The notes: generated by a model not told the origin, from the sequence alone. A stretch of 64,000 nt of DNA from Isoetes taiwanensis (GCA_021234155.1 JAJEKV010000011.1:5349132-5413131), one strand, 5' to 3'. Shown: positions 39,061 through 49,574, counted from the stretch's first letter. A program made the numbers and translations.

Positions 39061-40115
39061 TGTTAGAGGAAATTCTGAAGGATATATTATCACCAGATTG
39101 TGAAGTCCCATCCTCCTTTAGAACAATTGGTATGGATGTATCACTTGCACAAGGGAGGATATGGATTGCTGAGAGCCTTAGTTATATTTTTCAAGGCATG
39201 TTGCACATATGATCCTTCATGAAGAGTTACTATCTTATAAGTAGACTATTGGAGAAGTTATATTGGATGTAAGTAGACATTTTTAGATTTAGTGCTTTGA
39301 AAGTCAGGACATCATTCCTTGCTTACTGTGACACATATTCTCAAAAGAATCAACCCAGGATAAAAACAATTGTCAAAAAAGTTGGCACCATCAAGATCGA
39401 GTTTAAAGTTCCAGAGTTCAAAATTTTGGTTGAGGAAGATAATCTGGTTAATCCAAACAGTGCTACTATTTATTGAAACCATAGCTATTGGAACTTTAGA
39501 GCACAAAAATTGATGTCCCAATTTAAGTATGGGCAAGTAATCTATGATATGTTTGCTAGAATTGGCACATTTGCAATGCCAACTGCATTAAACACTGCAT
39601 AATTTATGCAAAAGACTTGAATCCAGCAAGTGTTAAATACTTACAGCTGAATTCTGAGAAAAATAAAGTTGGAAATCAATTTGATTATTTATAACCTAAA
39701 TGCTTGTGAATTTATGAATCACATAACGACAGTGCCTACTGAAAATGCAAAGATTGCTTTCTTAGATGACAATAATGATCTGTAGCATCTCAAAAGATCT
39801 ATTTTGAATGGTCATGCGGAGCCTGGGCATCTAGATGCTAATGGTTTGGGAATCAAAATTGTTTTAACTGATTGTCAGCTACTAAAGCAAAGGAGAAAGA
39901 GGATAAGCATGATTGGCACACGTGAGTTATATGTGCCTGCAAGACCAAAAGGTGCCTGCTTTTGCTACATTCTGAGGTGCTGATCTAAGAGACACCGATG
40001 GAAGAGGGATTTATCACGATAGAGAAGTTGCAAGACCTCTTGGAAGTACTCCCAGGGTGCATTTTGTTCATGTTGTGATATATTTGCCAGCTTTAGCAAT
40101 TAATTTCTAGGTAGG
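39061..40115 (+). pseudogene. TRM5: TRM5 tRNA (guanine-37-N1) methyltransferase pseudogene with introns
   Basis: Conceptual pieces match TRM5 in order: EEILKDILSPDCEVPSSFRT (39067-39130), GHVAHMILHEELLSYK then GEVILD (about 39200-39268), [15 protein letters not shown] (39348), YWNFRAQKLMSQFKYG with YDMFARIGTFAMP (39490-39590; the family has a D-x-F-A-G-I-G-P SAM-binding block), KDLNPASVKYLQLNSEKNKV (about 39610-39680), ITTVPTE (39720) and HFVHVVIYLPALAINF (40060; the family has H-x-x-x-N-L-P). GTAAGT at 39269 opens an intron-like gap before NQPRIKT, so the copy was not made from spliced mRNA. In-frame stops and shifts, and Arg for Gly in the SAM block, indicate a dead copy. TRM5 makes m1G37 in tRNA. 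Assignment is from memory of the family. Confidence 0.72.
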
Positions 40116-40499
40116 TGCACGAAGTTTTGAAGACATATAATTTTTGACAAAAATGTAGTTATACTCACATGAAGATGTTGATGTAGGGTCATGCCATTAT
40201 TAATTTTTAACTTGAAATATTGCTATAATTTGCAGATGTGTTTCATGGTCTTTCGTCTGGAGATCTGGAAAGCTGCAATGCCTTATACACGTTGCTAACA
40301 TTTTATACAATCCCAAAACTATAGTGATATTGTCCAAGTTAGTAGCTTTATTTTATGGCAAACTAGCATATCATTACACAAAGAATTAAGAAATTATATT
40401 GAACCTGGATTTTCTTGGACTAATTAGTTCTTGCTTATTCAGGTTTTTACTTCAAGTCCTTTTTTTAATATTTACCTCAAATGATATATCAAGGGTGAC
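40116..40499 (+). other. probable intron/3' part of the TRM5 pseudogene
   Basis: A donor-like GTAGGTGC follows the last recognised TRM5 block at about 40112. The remainder is AT-rich with no coding block I can place. Confidence 0.35.
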
Positions 40500-40800
40500 A
40501 TAAAATATTGGTGGCACCTAGCTGTGAAGAGGTTACGGTTCGGGGGCGTTTGTTGAAGTTCTGTTTGTTGGAGGTATGCTTGTTGCTTTTTGCAGCAGCA
40601 TAGCTTTTTGGATCTGTGGTCATCATGGCAACGGTTTTTCCCCAGTGGGGTTTTTTAATCCGGGCCATGGTGCTCACGGGCTTCGGCCCATGCAATGTAT
40701 TTTTGTTTTCTTTGTACTTGTGGTCGCATGTCCTTCGTGACGCTGCCTTTGTGGTGCGACGTAAAAATATACTTCCTTCCTTCCTTCCTTCTATTATGAC
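40500..40800 (+). mobile_element. short retroelement 3' end with (TTCC)n tail
   Basis: A GC-richer ~300-bp insert in AT-rich sequence. It contains GGTTTTTCCCCAGTGGGG, then a GGGCC...GGCCC hairpin-like stretch (about 40664-40690). It ends in GCGACGTAAAAATATACTTCC followed by TTCC repeats. The hairpin, (G)ACGTAA, pyrimidine-tail order is the same as in the LINE 3' ends of this window. It may be a SINE or a heavily truncated LINE. The minus-strand 155-residue frame over it contains no known domain. Confidence 0.5.
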
Positions 40801-41550
40801 AACTATTTTTTTTCTCTCCCATTTTAGATGTCCACAATAAGGACAATCTGCATTATCCTCTTTTTCTGCCTCAAGAAGCGTTGGAAGAGTTGGATAGTGT
40901 ATGTCCAATGCAAGTCTGAAATCTTTGCATTCGAAGTTGCATAAGTAAGGCATCACATGCTTTTATTTCAATCTCAGTTTTTTGCTAGTTCCTTGTTCAG
41001 TTTGCTCAGTCTAGACAACATTGTATCATTTGGCTCTTCATCCTTCAGTTCACTTACAACCTAAATATCCTCTGCTGCTTTTAACTTGCAGCCATGATTG
41101 ACTGTCATTTATGCAAATCATCTCTAATGCTTGTCATGAATCTACTTTGAATGGCTGTTACAATGGCTGATGTTTTATGCTGAACATACTTAAAATGCTA
41201 GATTTTTGTCTCAAAATATTGCTATGCTCTCCAATTTTGATTGTAACACAGATTGAACATGAGGTTTAGAGGAACCTGACTTGGTCTTTTCCATATCATC
41301 TTCATCATCTCTATCACTTTCTCTGTCACTATTGGCATATCTAGCATTTCTTTTGTTTTTTGTATGCTTTTCAATATTGTTTTGTTATGATTTGATCGAT
41401 GTATTCATTTGACTGCATTAAATAGTATTTCTAGAGTGCACTTTATTTTTGGCTGTTGATTTTTAAAAGAAGGAGAGATCATGTGGTTGTATGTGGATAT
41501 TAGATGGGAGGCTCGGTGGTTCGGTGATGGCGCAGCTCACCAGCTAGGGT
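40801..41550. other. no gene recognised
   Basis: AT-rich sequence. GCGCAGCTCACCAGCTAGGG near 41530 begins a GC-richer part leading to the repeats below and could be 5' sequence of the ORF1-like element at 42531. Confidence 0.35.
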
Positions 41551-41848
41551 TTTGGCATTGTTTCAATCTCAGATATCTCCCTCCTCGAGTGTCTATTTTG
41601 AGAAATTTTTAGTGCATTGAAAAGTTTTTGCAGTAAGCTTTCTAAAGGTGTATGGATCATGCGAGTTTCTCTCTATTTCAGTCCTGGAATTGAAACCCTT
41701 TGTTTTGGCATTGCTTCAATCTCAGATAGCTCCCTCCTGGGGTGTCATTTTCAAGCGATTTTTGTTGCATTGGAAAGCTCTTGCAGTAAGCTTTCCAAAG
41801 ATGGCATCAAGTGTTTCTCTCTCTGCTTCAGGCTTGGAATTGAGACCA
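41551..41848 (+). repeat. ~148-bp direct tandem repeat, two diverged copies
   Basis: TTTTGGCATTG...TTCAATCTCAGATA and GCAGTAAGCTTTC recur from 41551-41695 to 41698-41848. Upstream repeats of this type occur in the 5' UTRs of some LINEs. Whether they belong to the ORF1-like element downstream is inference. Confidence 0.75.
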
Positions 41849-41980
41849 TCCATTTGCCTCCATGGTTACCGTCGCCAGCATGCAATCTTGCTTGCAGTTT
41901 CCTGCTTCTATGGCCTCTTCAACACTGCTTCCTAATTCTCGTCTCAATTTCATGGATTTGCATCAATTCCTGCCTCTCTC

Positions 41981-42086
41981 TACTATTCTATTCTATTCTA
42001 TTCTATTCTATTCTATTCTATTCTATTCTATTCTATTCTATTCTATTCTATTCTATTCTATTCTATTCTATTCTATTCTATTCTAT
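41981..42086 (+). repeat. (TTCTA)n microsatellite
   Basis: About 20 near-perfect TTCTA units. The long open frames through it are trivial. Confidence 0.97.
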
Positions 42087-42352
42087 GTGTTCTGTTTTAC
42101 TTCTTCATCTCTATCTTCTCTTGCTACTACCCCTGCTGCTTCCTTCTTCTCTTGTTCCGTCATCCTCTTCTGGCTTTTTCTCGTGTGTTTTCGTCTATTC
42201 TTTGTAAGTACATTAGTATTCAATTTAGGCTTCATTATGTTTTTCATATTATGCATCATAATGATTATTATTTATTCATTTTGCTTTATTACAAGTCATG
42301 CTAAGCATCTAAATCTTATTAGATGCAGCAAACTAGACTAAATGAACTTACG

Positions 42353-42460
42353 TGTTCGTTATAGATGCCATTCGTCCTATCATGATGCTTTTTGTTAATG
42401 TGTTCATAATAGATGTCATTCATCCTACCAGGATGCTTTTTATTAATGCTCTCCATGTTG
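42353..42460 (+). repeat. ~55-bp direct repeat
   Basis: GTTCGTTATAGATGCCATTC...GATGCTTTTTGTTAATG is followed by a close second copy (GTTCATAATAGATGTCATTC...GATGCTTTTTATTAATG). Confidence 0.8.
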
Positions 42461-42478
42461 TAGTTGCTTTTAAAACCT

Positions 42479-42521
42479 CCCTCTCTCTCCCTCCCTCCCT
42501 CCCTCCCTCCCTCCCTCTCTG
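42479..42521 (+). repeat. (CT)n/(CCCT)n tract before an ORF1-like start
   Basis: CT repeats passing into CCCT repeats, then CTCTCTGG. An ORF1-like ATG follows at 42531. The arrangement parallels LINE3, whose ORF1 ATG lies about 8 bases from a CT tract on its sense strand. Confidence 0.9.
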
Positions 42522-42530
42522 GTTTGAGTG

Positions 42531-43261
42531 ATGGCGAAAAGGAAAGAAAAGGATAGGGCTCATGGCTCTAAGATCGGGTCTACAGGACCGTCCAAAGCAG
42601 GTGCAAGGTCACACAAGACAAGGGCGGGCCTTCCGACAGCAGAAACTATAATAAAGAATAAAATAAAACAAGATGGGTCTGATGCAGATACCTCAGATGC
42701 CAATTCATCTGATATTGGAGAAGGCCCACCTGCGCAATCTGTGTTGCAGGCTGAAACATCAACTGAAGCATGGAATAATTAGATTCATACTGGTACAACT
42801 CAGATTGAAACGAAACAGACTGTTGCAGGCCGAAACTGACGCATTGAAGGAATCGATTCAGATTGGGACAACTTAGATTGGAATAAAATAAGGGTTTTAC
42901 AGTCCCGAATCTATCCAGCCAGCATTTCTTGGCATGGCACAGATGATGAGTCAGACACTAGGAATGCCCTCTGCACTGTGCCCATTTGCTACTGTGCTTC
43001 GCTTTGGAGGGTTTACAGGGGAAATGATAATGGGGCAGCTATTTACTGTGATGATAAAGATTCTAGACTCCATGGAACAATCCAGAAAGGAAGTAGAGCA
43101 AATAAGAAAAGTGGCGACTGCATAATAGGCCCAGATGCTAAAATTACTTCCAAGATATGACTGAATCCTTCAACTCATTGAAGAATGAGAATTTGGAATT
43201 GAAGTAGCAGATAGCGAATATATCAGATGCATCTATTGGAAATGAATATGTAGAGAATGAT
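42531..43261 (+). pseudogene. LINE ORF1-like 5' fragment, broken
   Basis: The frame from 42531 (MAKRKEKDRAHGSKIGS) is basic, then Ser/Asp-rich, like the N-terminus of LINE3 ORF1, and stops at 42782. Later pieces in other frames carry MMSQTLG, SMEQSRKEVEQIRKVATA and SLKNENLELK, a coiled-coil-like pattern that corresponds in position to the LINE3 ORF1 coil. It is abruptly joined at about 43262 to the Harbinger Myb-like sequence. No RRM-like or C-terminal ORF1 part is seen. Assignment rests on composition and order, so it is tentative. Confidence 0.42.
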
Positions 43262-43733
43262 GGAGATAAATAGGAAGACTCCAGTCAATGGACAAATCAG
43301 GGTGTTTTTACCTGTTTGAACCTCCTGAATGAGATGAAATTGGTTATTAATGGTAGTCATGGAGAGAAATTCTAGTGAAATTACAGCTAATTGTTGGTGG
43401 ATTAGTGGAAGTCAGCCAACTCAAGAACAAATGGAATAAACTTCAAGCGAAATTCAAGGATGAGAAAGAGGCTTCCAGTCATACGGGTTCAGAGCCTTCA
43501 AGTTGGTAGTGATATGAAAAAATAAAAGAAGTCAAGTATGGTGTGACATTAGATAACCCCATTCCAGGGGCTGGGGATGTTGGGGACTTTGAGAATGAAG
43601 CTTTTGAGGCAGCTAATTTGCACACTAATTTTTCTGATAGTTTCTATGAAACAGTTGGATCCGATGCTACTTTTGATGATCCTTTTAAAAGTAATGAAGA
43701 CATTCCGAATGTCAATGTCAATATGGATAACTA
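43262..43733 (+). pseudogene. PIF/Harbinger copy a: Myb/SANT-like gene, part 1
   Basis: Nearly collinear with 51466-51940 of copy b. It has REILVKLQLIVGGLVEVSQLKNKW, KLQAKFKDEKEA, GSEPSSW and NPIPGAGDVGDF, with in-frame stops (for example where copy b has the tryptophan run after PSSW). The first ~100 codons of copy b have no counterpart. The gene is split from its C-terminal part by the 2.4-kb insertion at 43734-46155. Confidence 0.75.
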
Positions 43734-43742
43734 GTAATGGTG

Positions 43743-44052
43743 CAGTGATGACTTTATCATCCTCTAGCTGCTTCTAAACTATAGAAATGGTGGCGATTGT
43801 TTCCTATTTTTCCAACATTTTTATAGAAACGAATTTAGTAGAATTGGATGTTTTACCATAAAATTGAGGTTTTTACTGTAAAATGTCCATTAATTTGGCG
43901 AATTTACTATAATTGAGATGCAATATTATCAAATTTTGGCGATTTTATGAAGTTTTTTAGCGTATGCATCCTAGTAAACCATCGAATTCAGATTTTAAAA
44001 AATGGTAAAATATAGCAACTTTACGAAGTTTCACACCTTAAAGTCATCACTG
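43743..44052. mobile_element. MITE with 14-bp TIRs and 6-bp TSD
   Basis: Begins CAGTGATGACTTTA and ends with its exact reverse complement. It is flanked on both sides by ATGGTG (43737-43742 and 44053-44058). It is 310 bp and AT-rich inside, with no coding capacity. The CAGTG start resembles hAT-type termini, but hAT target duplications are 8 bp, so the superfamily is open. Confidence 0.82.
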
Positions 44053-44055
44053 ATG

Positions 44056-44170
44056 GTGCCCAGCGTTGCTGGGCATAAGTTGGGAATATGTGTGGAAGAA
44101 AACCTATTCAGCTCAGACTCCTTTTCATAAATCTAATATAATAGAAACCAAGCCCAGCATTGCTGCGCTT
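44056..44170. other. short palindromes beside the MITE
   Basis: GCCCAGCGTTGCTGGGC (about 44056-44072) is a near-perfect inverted repeat. A related GCCCAGCATTGCTGCGC lies about 95 bp further on. They may be terminal parts of another inserted element. Confidence 0.5.
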
Positions 44171-44177
44171 TAAAAGG

Positions 44178-45966
44178 CTTTTGTGTATTCGACACCCTTC
44201 CTTTTCCCTTTGCCTTTTGCTCTATTCCACATTTTCCTTTTCCCTCGTTTCCCTACACACTTTCCTTTTCCCTTTTTTCTTATGTTTCCTACACTTCTAC
44301 TTTTTCCCTTCCTTTTTTGTTTCCTTTTTTTCAAACCCTTTTCCCTTCACTTCCCTTCCCTTTCCCCTTTTCCTTTTTCCCTTCCTTTTTTTTTCTGACG
44401 GATTTTTTCCCTTCCCTTTTCATCCTTTCTCCGCCCTTCTCATTTTTCCCTTTCTTTTTTGCCTTCCTTTTTTCTTTTACTTTCCACTTTCCCTTTCCCT
44501 TTTCCCATGCCCTTTTTTCGTTCTCTTTTTCCCACCTTTTCATGTGCTCTTTTTCTTCCTTTACCCATCCTCTTCCTCTTTATCTCTTGCCCTTTAACAC
44601 TTCTCTTTTCCCATTTCCCTCCCCCCTTTTCCTCGTGCCCATTTTCCCTTGCCCTTTCTCTGCTTTCCGCCTTCATTTTCCTTTTTCCTTTCCCTTTTTT
44701 TCATTCTTTCACCACCCTTTCGCTTTTCCCCGTTCCTTTCTTCCCTTTCTTTTCTTCCTTCTTTTTCCTTTTCTCTTTCCCTATGCCTCTTTCCATTCCC
44801 TTTTCTCTACCCTTTTATGTTCCCATTTTCCTCCTTTCCCCACCGTCTCCTCCTTTTCCCTTTTCCACTTTTCCCTCTCCTCTGATATTTTTCACCTTTC
44901 CTCACTCTTTCTCTCTTCCTTTTTTTCCCGTGCCCTTTTCCCCTTTCCTCTTCCTCTTTTTCAATTCATTGCTCCTCACCCTTCTCTTGTTCCCCTTTCC
45001 GCCTCCCGTTTCCTCCTTTTCTGACCCTTTTCCTCTTTTCCTTTTCTCGGCCTTTTTCCCTTTCCATTTTCATGATGGACTTTTTCCTTTCCGTTTTCCT
45101 CCTTTCCCGATCCTTTCCCTCTTTCTCTTTTACCTGTGCCCTTTTTACCTTTCCTTCACCCTTTCTCCCTTCCTTTTTTTTTCTCATGTCCTTCCCACAT
45201 TTTTTCTCTTTCCTTTTTTCTATGCCCGTTTTCCTATTTTCCCCCACCCTTTCCCTCTTCCCCTTTTCTTTTTTCCATGTTTTTTTCACTTCCTTTTTTC
45301 TCTTTCTTCACCCTTTTCCTCTCGTGCCCTTCCCCCCTTCCCTTTTCTCATTTCCCTTTGCCCTTTTTCTAATGCCATTTTTCCAGGTTCCATTTCCTCC
45401 TTTGCCCTCCTTTTTTCTTTCTGCTTTCACTTCCCCTTTTTCCCTTCCCTTCTTCTGTTTCCCCTTTTCCCTGCCTTTTTCCGCATTTTCCCAACCTTTC
45501 ACTCTTTTCTTTTTCTCGGTGCCCCTTTTCTCTTCCCTTTCCCTCTCTCTTTTCCTTTTCCATGCCATTTTTCCCTTCCCTTTTCTTCTTTCCGCACCCT
45601 TTCCCCTTTTCTCCTTTTTCCCATGCTCTTTTTTCTTTTTCTTTTCCTTTTCCCATGCTCTTTTTTTCCCCTTCCTTTTCCCATTCTTGACACTTTTCCC
45701 CACTCTTTCCCTTTCTCCTATGCTATATCCCCTTCCCTTTTTCCCTTTACCTCTTTCCCTTTTCCTTGTGCCCTTTTCTCAGGTTTCCTTCCCCCATCCC
45801 TTTTGATTTTTTCTTTCTCTTTCCCTTTTCGCATTCATTTTTCTCTTCTCTTATCCCACCCTTTTCGCTTTCTCTTTTTCCCTTTTCCCCGTGCCTTTTT
45901 GCACCTTCACATTCTATCTTTCCTCCTCCCTTTTCCTTTTCCTCCCTTTTTCTTTACCCTTTCCCC
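44178..45966 (+). repeat. 1.8-kb pyrimidine-rich degenerate repeat
   Basis: Almost entirely C and T, built from TTTTCCC/CCCTTTT blocks with an occasional TGCC or ATGCC at irregular spacing. A 503-codon plus-strand frame and complementary Lys/Glu-rich minus-strand frames are open only because the tract lacks purines. It could adopt triplex (H-DNA) structure. It lies in the insertion that splits the Harbinger Myb-like gene. Confidence 0.85.
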
Positions 45967-46155
45967 ATAAGAGATCACAATATGATCAATGACGGTGGTA
46001 GGAAGTTGTGCGAGAAATCTCGGCCTTTGGATGCACCTAAATGATCTCGGCCATTCAAATTAGGGCTTGATCCAATCCAAGACTTACGGCATAACTTTAT
46101 AATATAAGATTCAAGAAGCCCCAAAATGCATGATATGCCAAAAAATCGAACACCG
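45967..46155. other. right part of the insertion in Harbinger copy a
   Basis: Unrecognised sequence between the pyrimidine tract and the point where homology to copy b resumes (ACAGGTAACAACACAGATTC near 46156). Confidence 0.45.
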
Positions 46156-46505
46156 ACAGGTAACAACACAGATTCCTCCAGCCCAGATCTGCAGCATGCA
46201 ATCAACCTGGACTTTGTGGAAAGCCTACTAGAAGAAAGAAATCCAAGTTGCAGATTGATGAAGACATTGCTATTGGAATTTCACAAATGACAAGCACTTT
46301 TGGAGATACTGAAGTTAAGAAATTAGATTTCAAGAAGGAAGAATCTGCAAAGAAACTGGAGTTGGTAAGGGAATTAGAGACCATTCGATCTGCCAATAGT
46401 TTGAAGATTGCTGAATCTATGGAAGCAATGACTCAGAGCATACGTCAGATGATCAAGGACACACTTCTTAAAATTGCCAAACTGGCAGCCAAGAACAAAG
46501 AATAA
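46156..46505 (+). pseudogene. PIF/Harbinger copy a: Myb/SANT-like gene, part 2
   Basis: Corresponds to the C-terminal coiled-coil part of the copy b gene (51986-52334). The frame from 46248 reads QIDEDIAIGISQMTSTFGDT, then KKLELVRELETIRSANSLKI, and ends AAKNKE. This part has no stop, so it has lost less than part 1. Confidence 0.8.
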
Positions 46506-46689
46506 AGGTATGCTTTTCACTTTTCTACATTCAGTTATTTCGAATAAATAGTTTGGAACTGTCTCAAATTGGTTAATTGTCTTAATATTCAATGATTGGT
46601 ACTTCAATCTAGGCATATAGATATCGTAGCATTTATCATTGAATGCTTGTCTTGTCAGTTTATCCTAATTTAAGCTCCCTCCTAGACAC

Positions 46690-47202
46690 AAGCCATTCAT
46701 AGAAAAATGGCTTCGTCCTCCATCTTCCTATTCAAGCCACTGGAGTTGATCTGAAGAATACTCCCTAAAGGAGTACTCTAACCCTCTAGATTCTTATTCC
46801 TCCCACGAGATCTCAAGTTCTGAGGAAGATTATTACTCCAAAAGCTCTTCTTGGCCAGAAACTTCAAGTGAAGAAATTGTTGAAGAGTCTTCTTCCTCTA
46901 GCATGTCGGAGCCTGCAGATCTAGTGGAAGAAGAACACCAGGATTTCTTGCCAACTATTGAAGAGGAAAGTGAAGAAGTTGAAGTTGTTAGCCACAAAGT
47001 GATTCATTGCTCTTTGACACAATGGACTATGATGAACTTTTTAGATATGGGAGTTACCCTGGAACTTGAGATCACTGCTTGGGCTGAAGTTGCATCTTTG
47101 AAGCAGAAGACCCATGTGGAGTGTGTTTACATTCAGCATCATGGAAAATGGGCTCTGCATGAAATCAAGACAGTGACACAAACCTATGAGCTTTGTGCTT
47201 AA
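46690..47202 (+). pseudogene. PIF/Harbinger copy a: third gene, 5' part broken
   Basis: The 99-residue frame at 46903-47202 aligns with the C-terminal domain of the copy b protein at 52537-53100 (about 60 percent identity over ~74 residues by eye; shared segments include DMG, LKQK and VYIQH). The Ser/Glu-rich N-terminal part (from about 46709) has stops and shifts. Function unknown. Confidence 0.65.
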
Positions 47203-47926
47203 GAAGAAGAAGACCCCTGTGCGATAAGATGTCGAGACCCATCCCCCTGCCTTGTTTTTGTTTACTTTGTTATGTTTTTTGTTCTTTGTAAACATTTTAA
47301 GTGTAAATGGCATGTATACCTCTTTGTTTGCTATGAAATGCCCCTAGAATGAACCTCAGAAGGATGTAACTGAGTTTCTGAGATGAAAGACCCCCTTCCC
47401 TTTTGTCATAAACTGTTATTTTAACGTTTTTGTCTTCCACTGTTCTTTGTTATCTACGCGATAGGTTATCTCTACTTTGTCTTCACTTTCTGATTATTGT
47501 TGTTATTGCAGTCATGGAGTTGTTAACAGTTTGTTTTCAATTTCACATAACTTTTTTAGGTTTTAAGGAGCAGGTCAAAATGAGGCCAATTTCATTTTAA
47601 TGTACTACAGCTGCAGTTGTAATACAGTAATATATTGAATATAATTTCTCATTCAACTTTGTTTATATCATGTTAGTTGTGTTCATACCAAACTGTTTGA
47701 TCTTAGAACTGCGTTATTCAAGGGTTATTTTGATATTTAAGTGTCATTTGAGAATCAGATCAAAGCAATAACAGAAAAATAGCATTTCCAAGAATTGTGA
47801 TAGGAAAAACACTTAATTCACATTCAAAAACTTGAGAACATAAACAAATTATCAAAAAGTATGTTGACAGAATCACAAGACTCTACAACAACACATGTCC
47901 ATCCAAGTTTTCAAACAATAAATACC
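47203..47926. other. intergenic part of Harbinger copy a
   Basis: Sequence between the two convergent genes. It has 3'-UTR-like AT-rich character and is collinear in places with 53101-53660 of copy b (for example GCCAATTT/GGCCAAATTTT). No gene seen. Confidence 0.5.
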
Positions 47927-49143
47927 TCATCTGATCTTCTTGTTTTTTGAGACTCCTGTTTGTAGCTTCAGTTTCATAGTAATAAACTGGTTCAGGTTCT
48001 TCTTCAATTGGCAACATGTCCTATCCCATGTCTTCCATAATGCAGAAGTTTCAAAGTACACAAGCTGCATGTATGATCTTGGAGGCCTTTCCAACATGCA
48101 TAGGCAGATGCTTAAGAATTCTGAATTTCTCTTTGACAATCCCAAATCCATTTTCCATACAAACTCTACCCCTGCAAATCTTTTGTTGTAAAAATGGAGG
48201 AATGTTAACCTGGATTTGGTCTTCAGTGGGTTGAGCTTTCTTCAATTTTCTGCCACTCAAAGTTACTACTAGTCCCTGGAGAATTAGTTTGGAGGCAATT
48301 TTATTATATATGGAACTCTTTTTGAACTAATTTGAGTGATGGACTGATCTTGTTCTTGAAATACAGACATTTATAAACAACTTGCTATGTGTAACAATAC
48401 CTTGCAAAAGACATGAGTGCTTTTTATGTCGACTGTAATAGTCATCACCTTTGTCACTCTTTTTGGGTTTCCTCCATAAAAAAATGTGGGAGCCATCAAC
48501 AACACCATATACATCTGGCAATCCTGTTGCATCATGACATTCCTTTATACATTGAGTTAGGCTTGCTCCAGAAGGCATGGAAACAAACCTTTTATAAAGC
48601 ATTGTCTTCGAGGTCAACACTAGTGTAATTTTCTTAGTATATTTCTGCACTATAGCTTTGCCAACTTAAAATCTCTGTCCCACAATGTCACCATGTGACA
48701 GACAGTAAAGAACCATGGCAACAGCCTTCCTAGGATCAACAGAGGGCCTAACCTTAACCCCTGACCTAATCAAATAGGGGACAACTAAACTGACTAGTCT
48801 CTCAAAACTGGCCCTTTTCATTCTGTAAAATTGGTGCCACATATCATCTTCAAAAGAAGGCAGACAATTCCATGCATAGTTATCTATATTATCCCACTAT
48901 ATCCTGCAATCCAAAATCTTCTAGGTGGCATTCTAACCCTACAGGATCCAGCTAACATCAAAGCTGAGGTAGCACAGAAGAACATACCATTATTTTCTTG
49001 CAAACCGTCGCCATCGAACATGTTCATTGGGTCTTCAAGCTCGTTGAGCTCAATAAGCTGCAAACAGAACATTTGGAAGGCAAATCCAATTGTTAGAGCC
49101 CCCAAAAGCATGGCAATCATGCCAAAAATCACTGAATCCATGA
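47927..49143 (-). pseudogene. PIF/Harbinger copy a: transposase pseudogene
   Basis: The N-terminal exon (from the ATG near 49143: MDSVIFGMIAMLLGAL) is followed by RMKRASFE, then VQKYTKKITLVL and YGVVDGSHIFLWRKPKKS with the first catalytic Asp (about 48490), and the C-terminal ENGFGIVKEKFRIL with the catalytic Glu (about 48110). Around 48185 the sequence jumps from VNIPPFL to KICRGRVC. Compared with copy b, about 25 residues are missing, including GDYAYL with the second catalytic Asp. Stops and shifts also occur near 48330 and 48670. Catalytically dead. Confidence 0.88.
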
Positions 49144-49476
49144 TAGAACAGTCGACAAATGCAACCATATGCAAGAAACACAACAAACGAAATATCCCAC
49201 AAAGCCTATCTACCAGCAAGAACAAGGAAAGAAATATCCCACATTTTGGAGGCCAATTCAAATTTGAAGGGAAATTATCCCACAAAAATATGCCCCACCG
49301 GAATGGATCGAAGGACTTGTTCTCTGGCGGGCAACCAAATTTTGAGGCCTAACCAATGCTGTTAGACGTCAAGAGATAGCATTCTCTCCTCTTCTCCCAG
49401 AAAAATACGTATAATTCTAAGAGGAATCATTTAGGATGAGAGATGGGTATTTTGGCAAGCATGTGGCCGATGCACA
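49144..49476. other. right end of Harbinger copy a
   Basis: Non-coding end, collinear with 55024-55353 of copy b, including AAATACGTATAATTCT and the terminal GCATGTGGCC at 49460-49469, after which a GA tract starts. Confidence 0.65.
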
Positions 49477-49574
49477 AGAGAGAGAGATAGAGAGAGAGGG
49501 AGGGAGGGAGGGAGGTGTCATGAACCTATGCATGGTCGTCACAAGAGGGATGGAGGGATGGAGGGGGGAGAGAG
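49477..49574. repeat. GA/GGGA-rich tract between Harbinger a and LINE2
   Basis: GA repeats with GATA and GGGA interruptions (49477-49515), a ~35-bp unique piece, then GGGAGAGAGA up to the LINE2 tail. It is the degenerate equivalent of the clean tracts at the other LINE junctions. Confidence 0.8.

Noticed and set aside
40489-40956. 155-residue minus-strand frame as a gene
   Set aside because: It spans the retroelement-like insert and its TTCC tail antisense, and no domain is recognisable.
44459-45970. 503-residue Phe/Pro/Ser-rich frame
   Set aside because: Open only because the pyrimidine tract cannot form stop codons. No domain, and the opposite strand is equally open.
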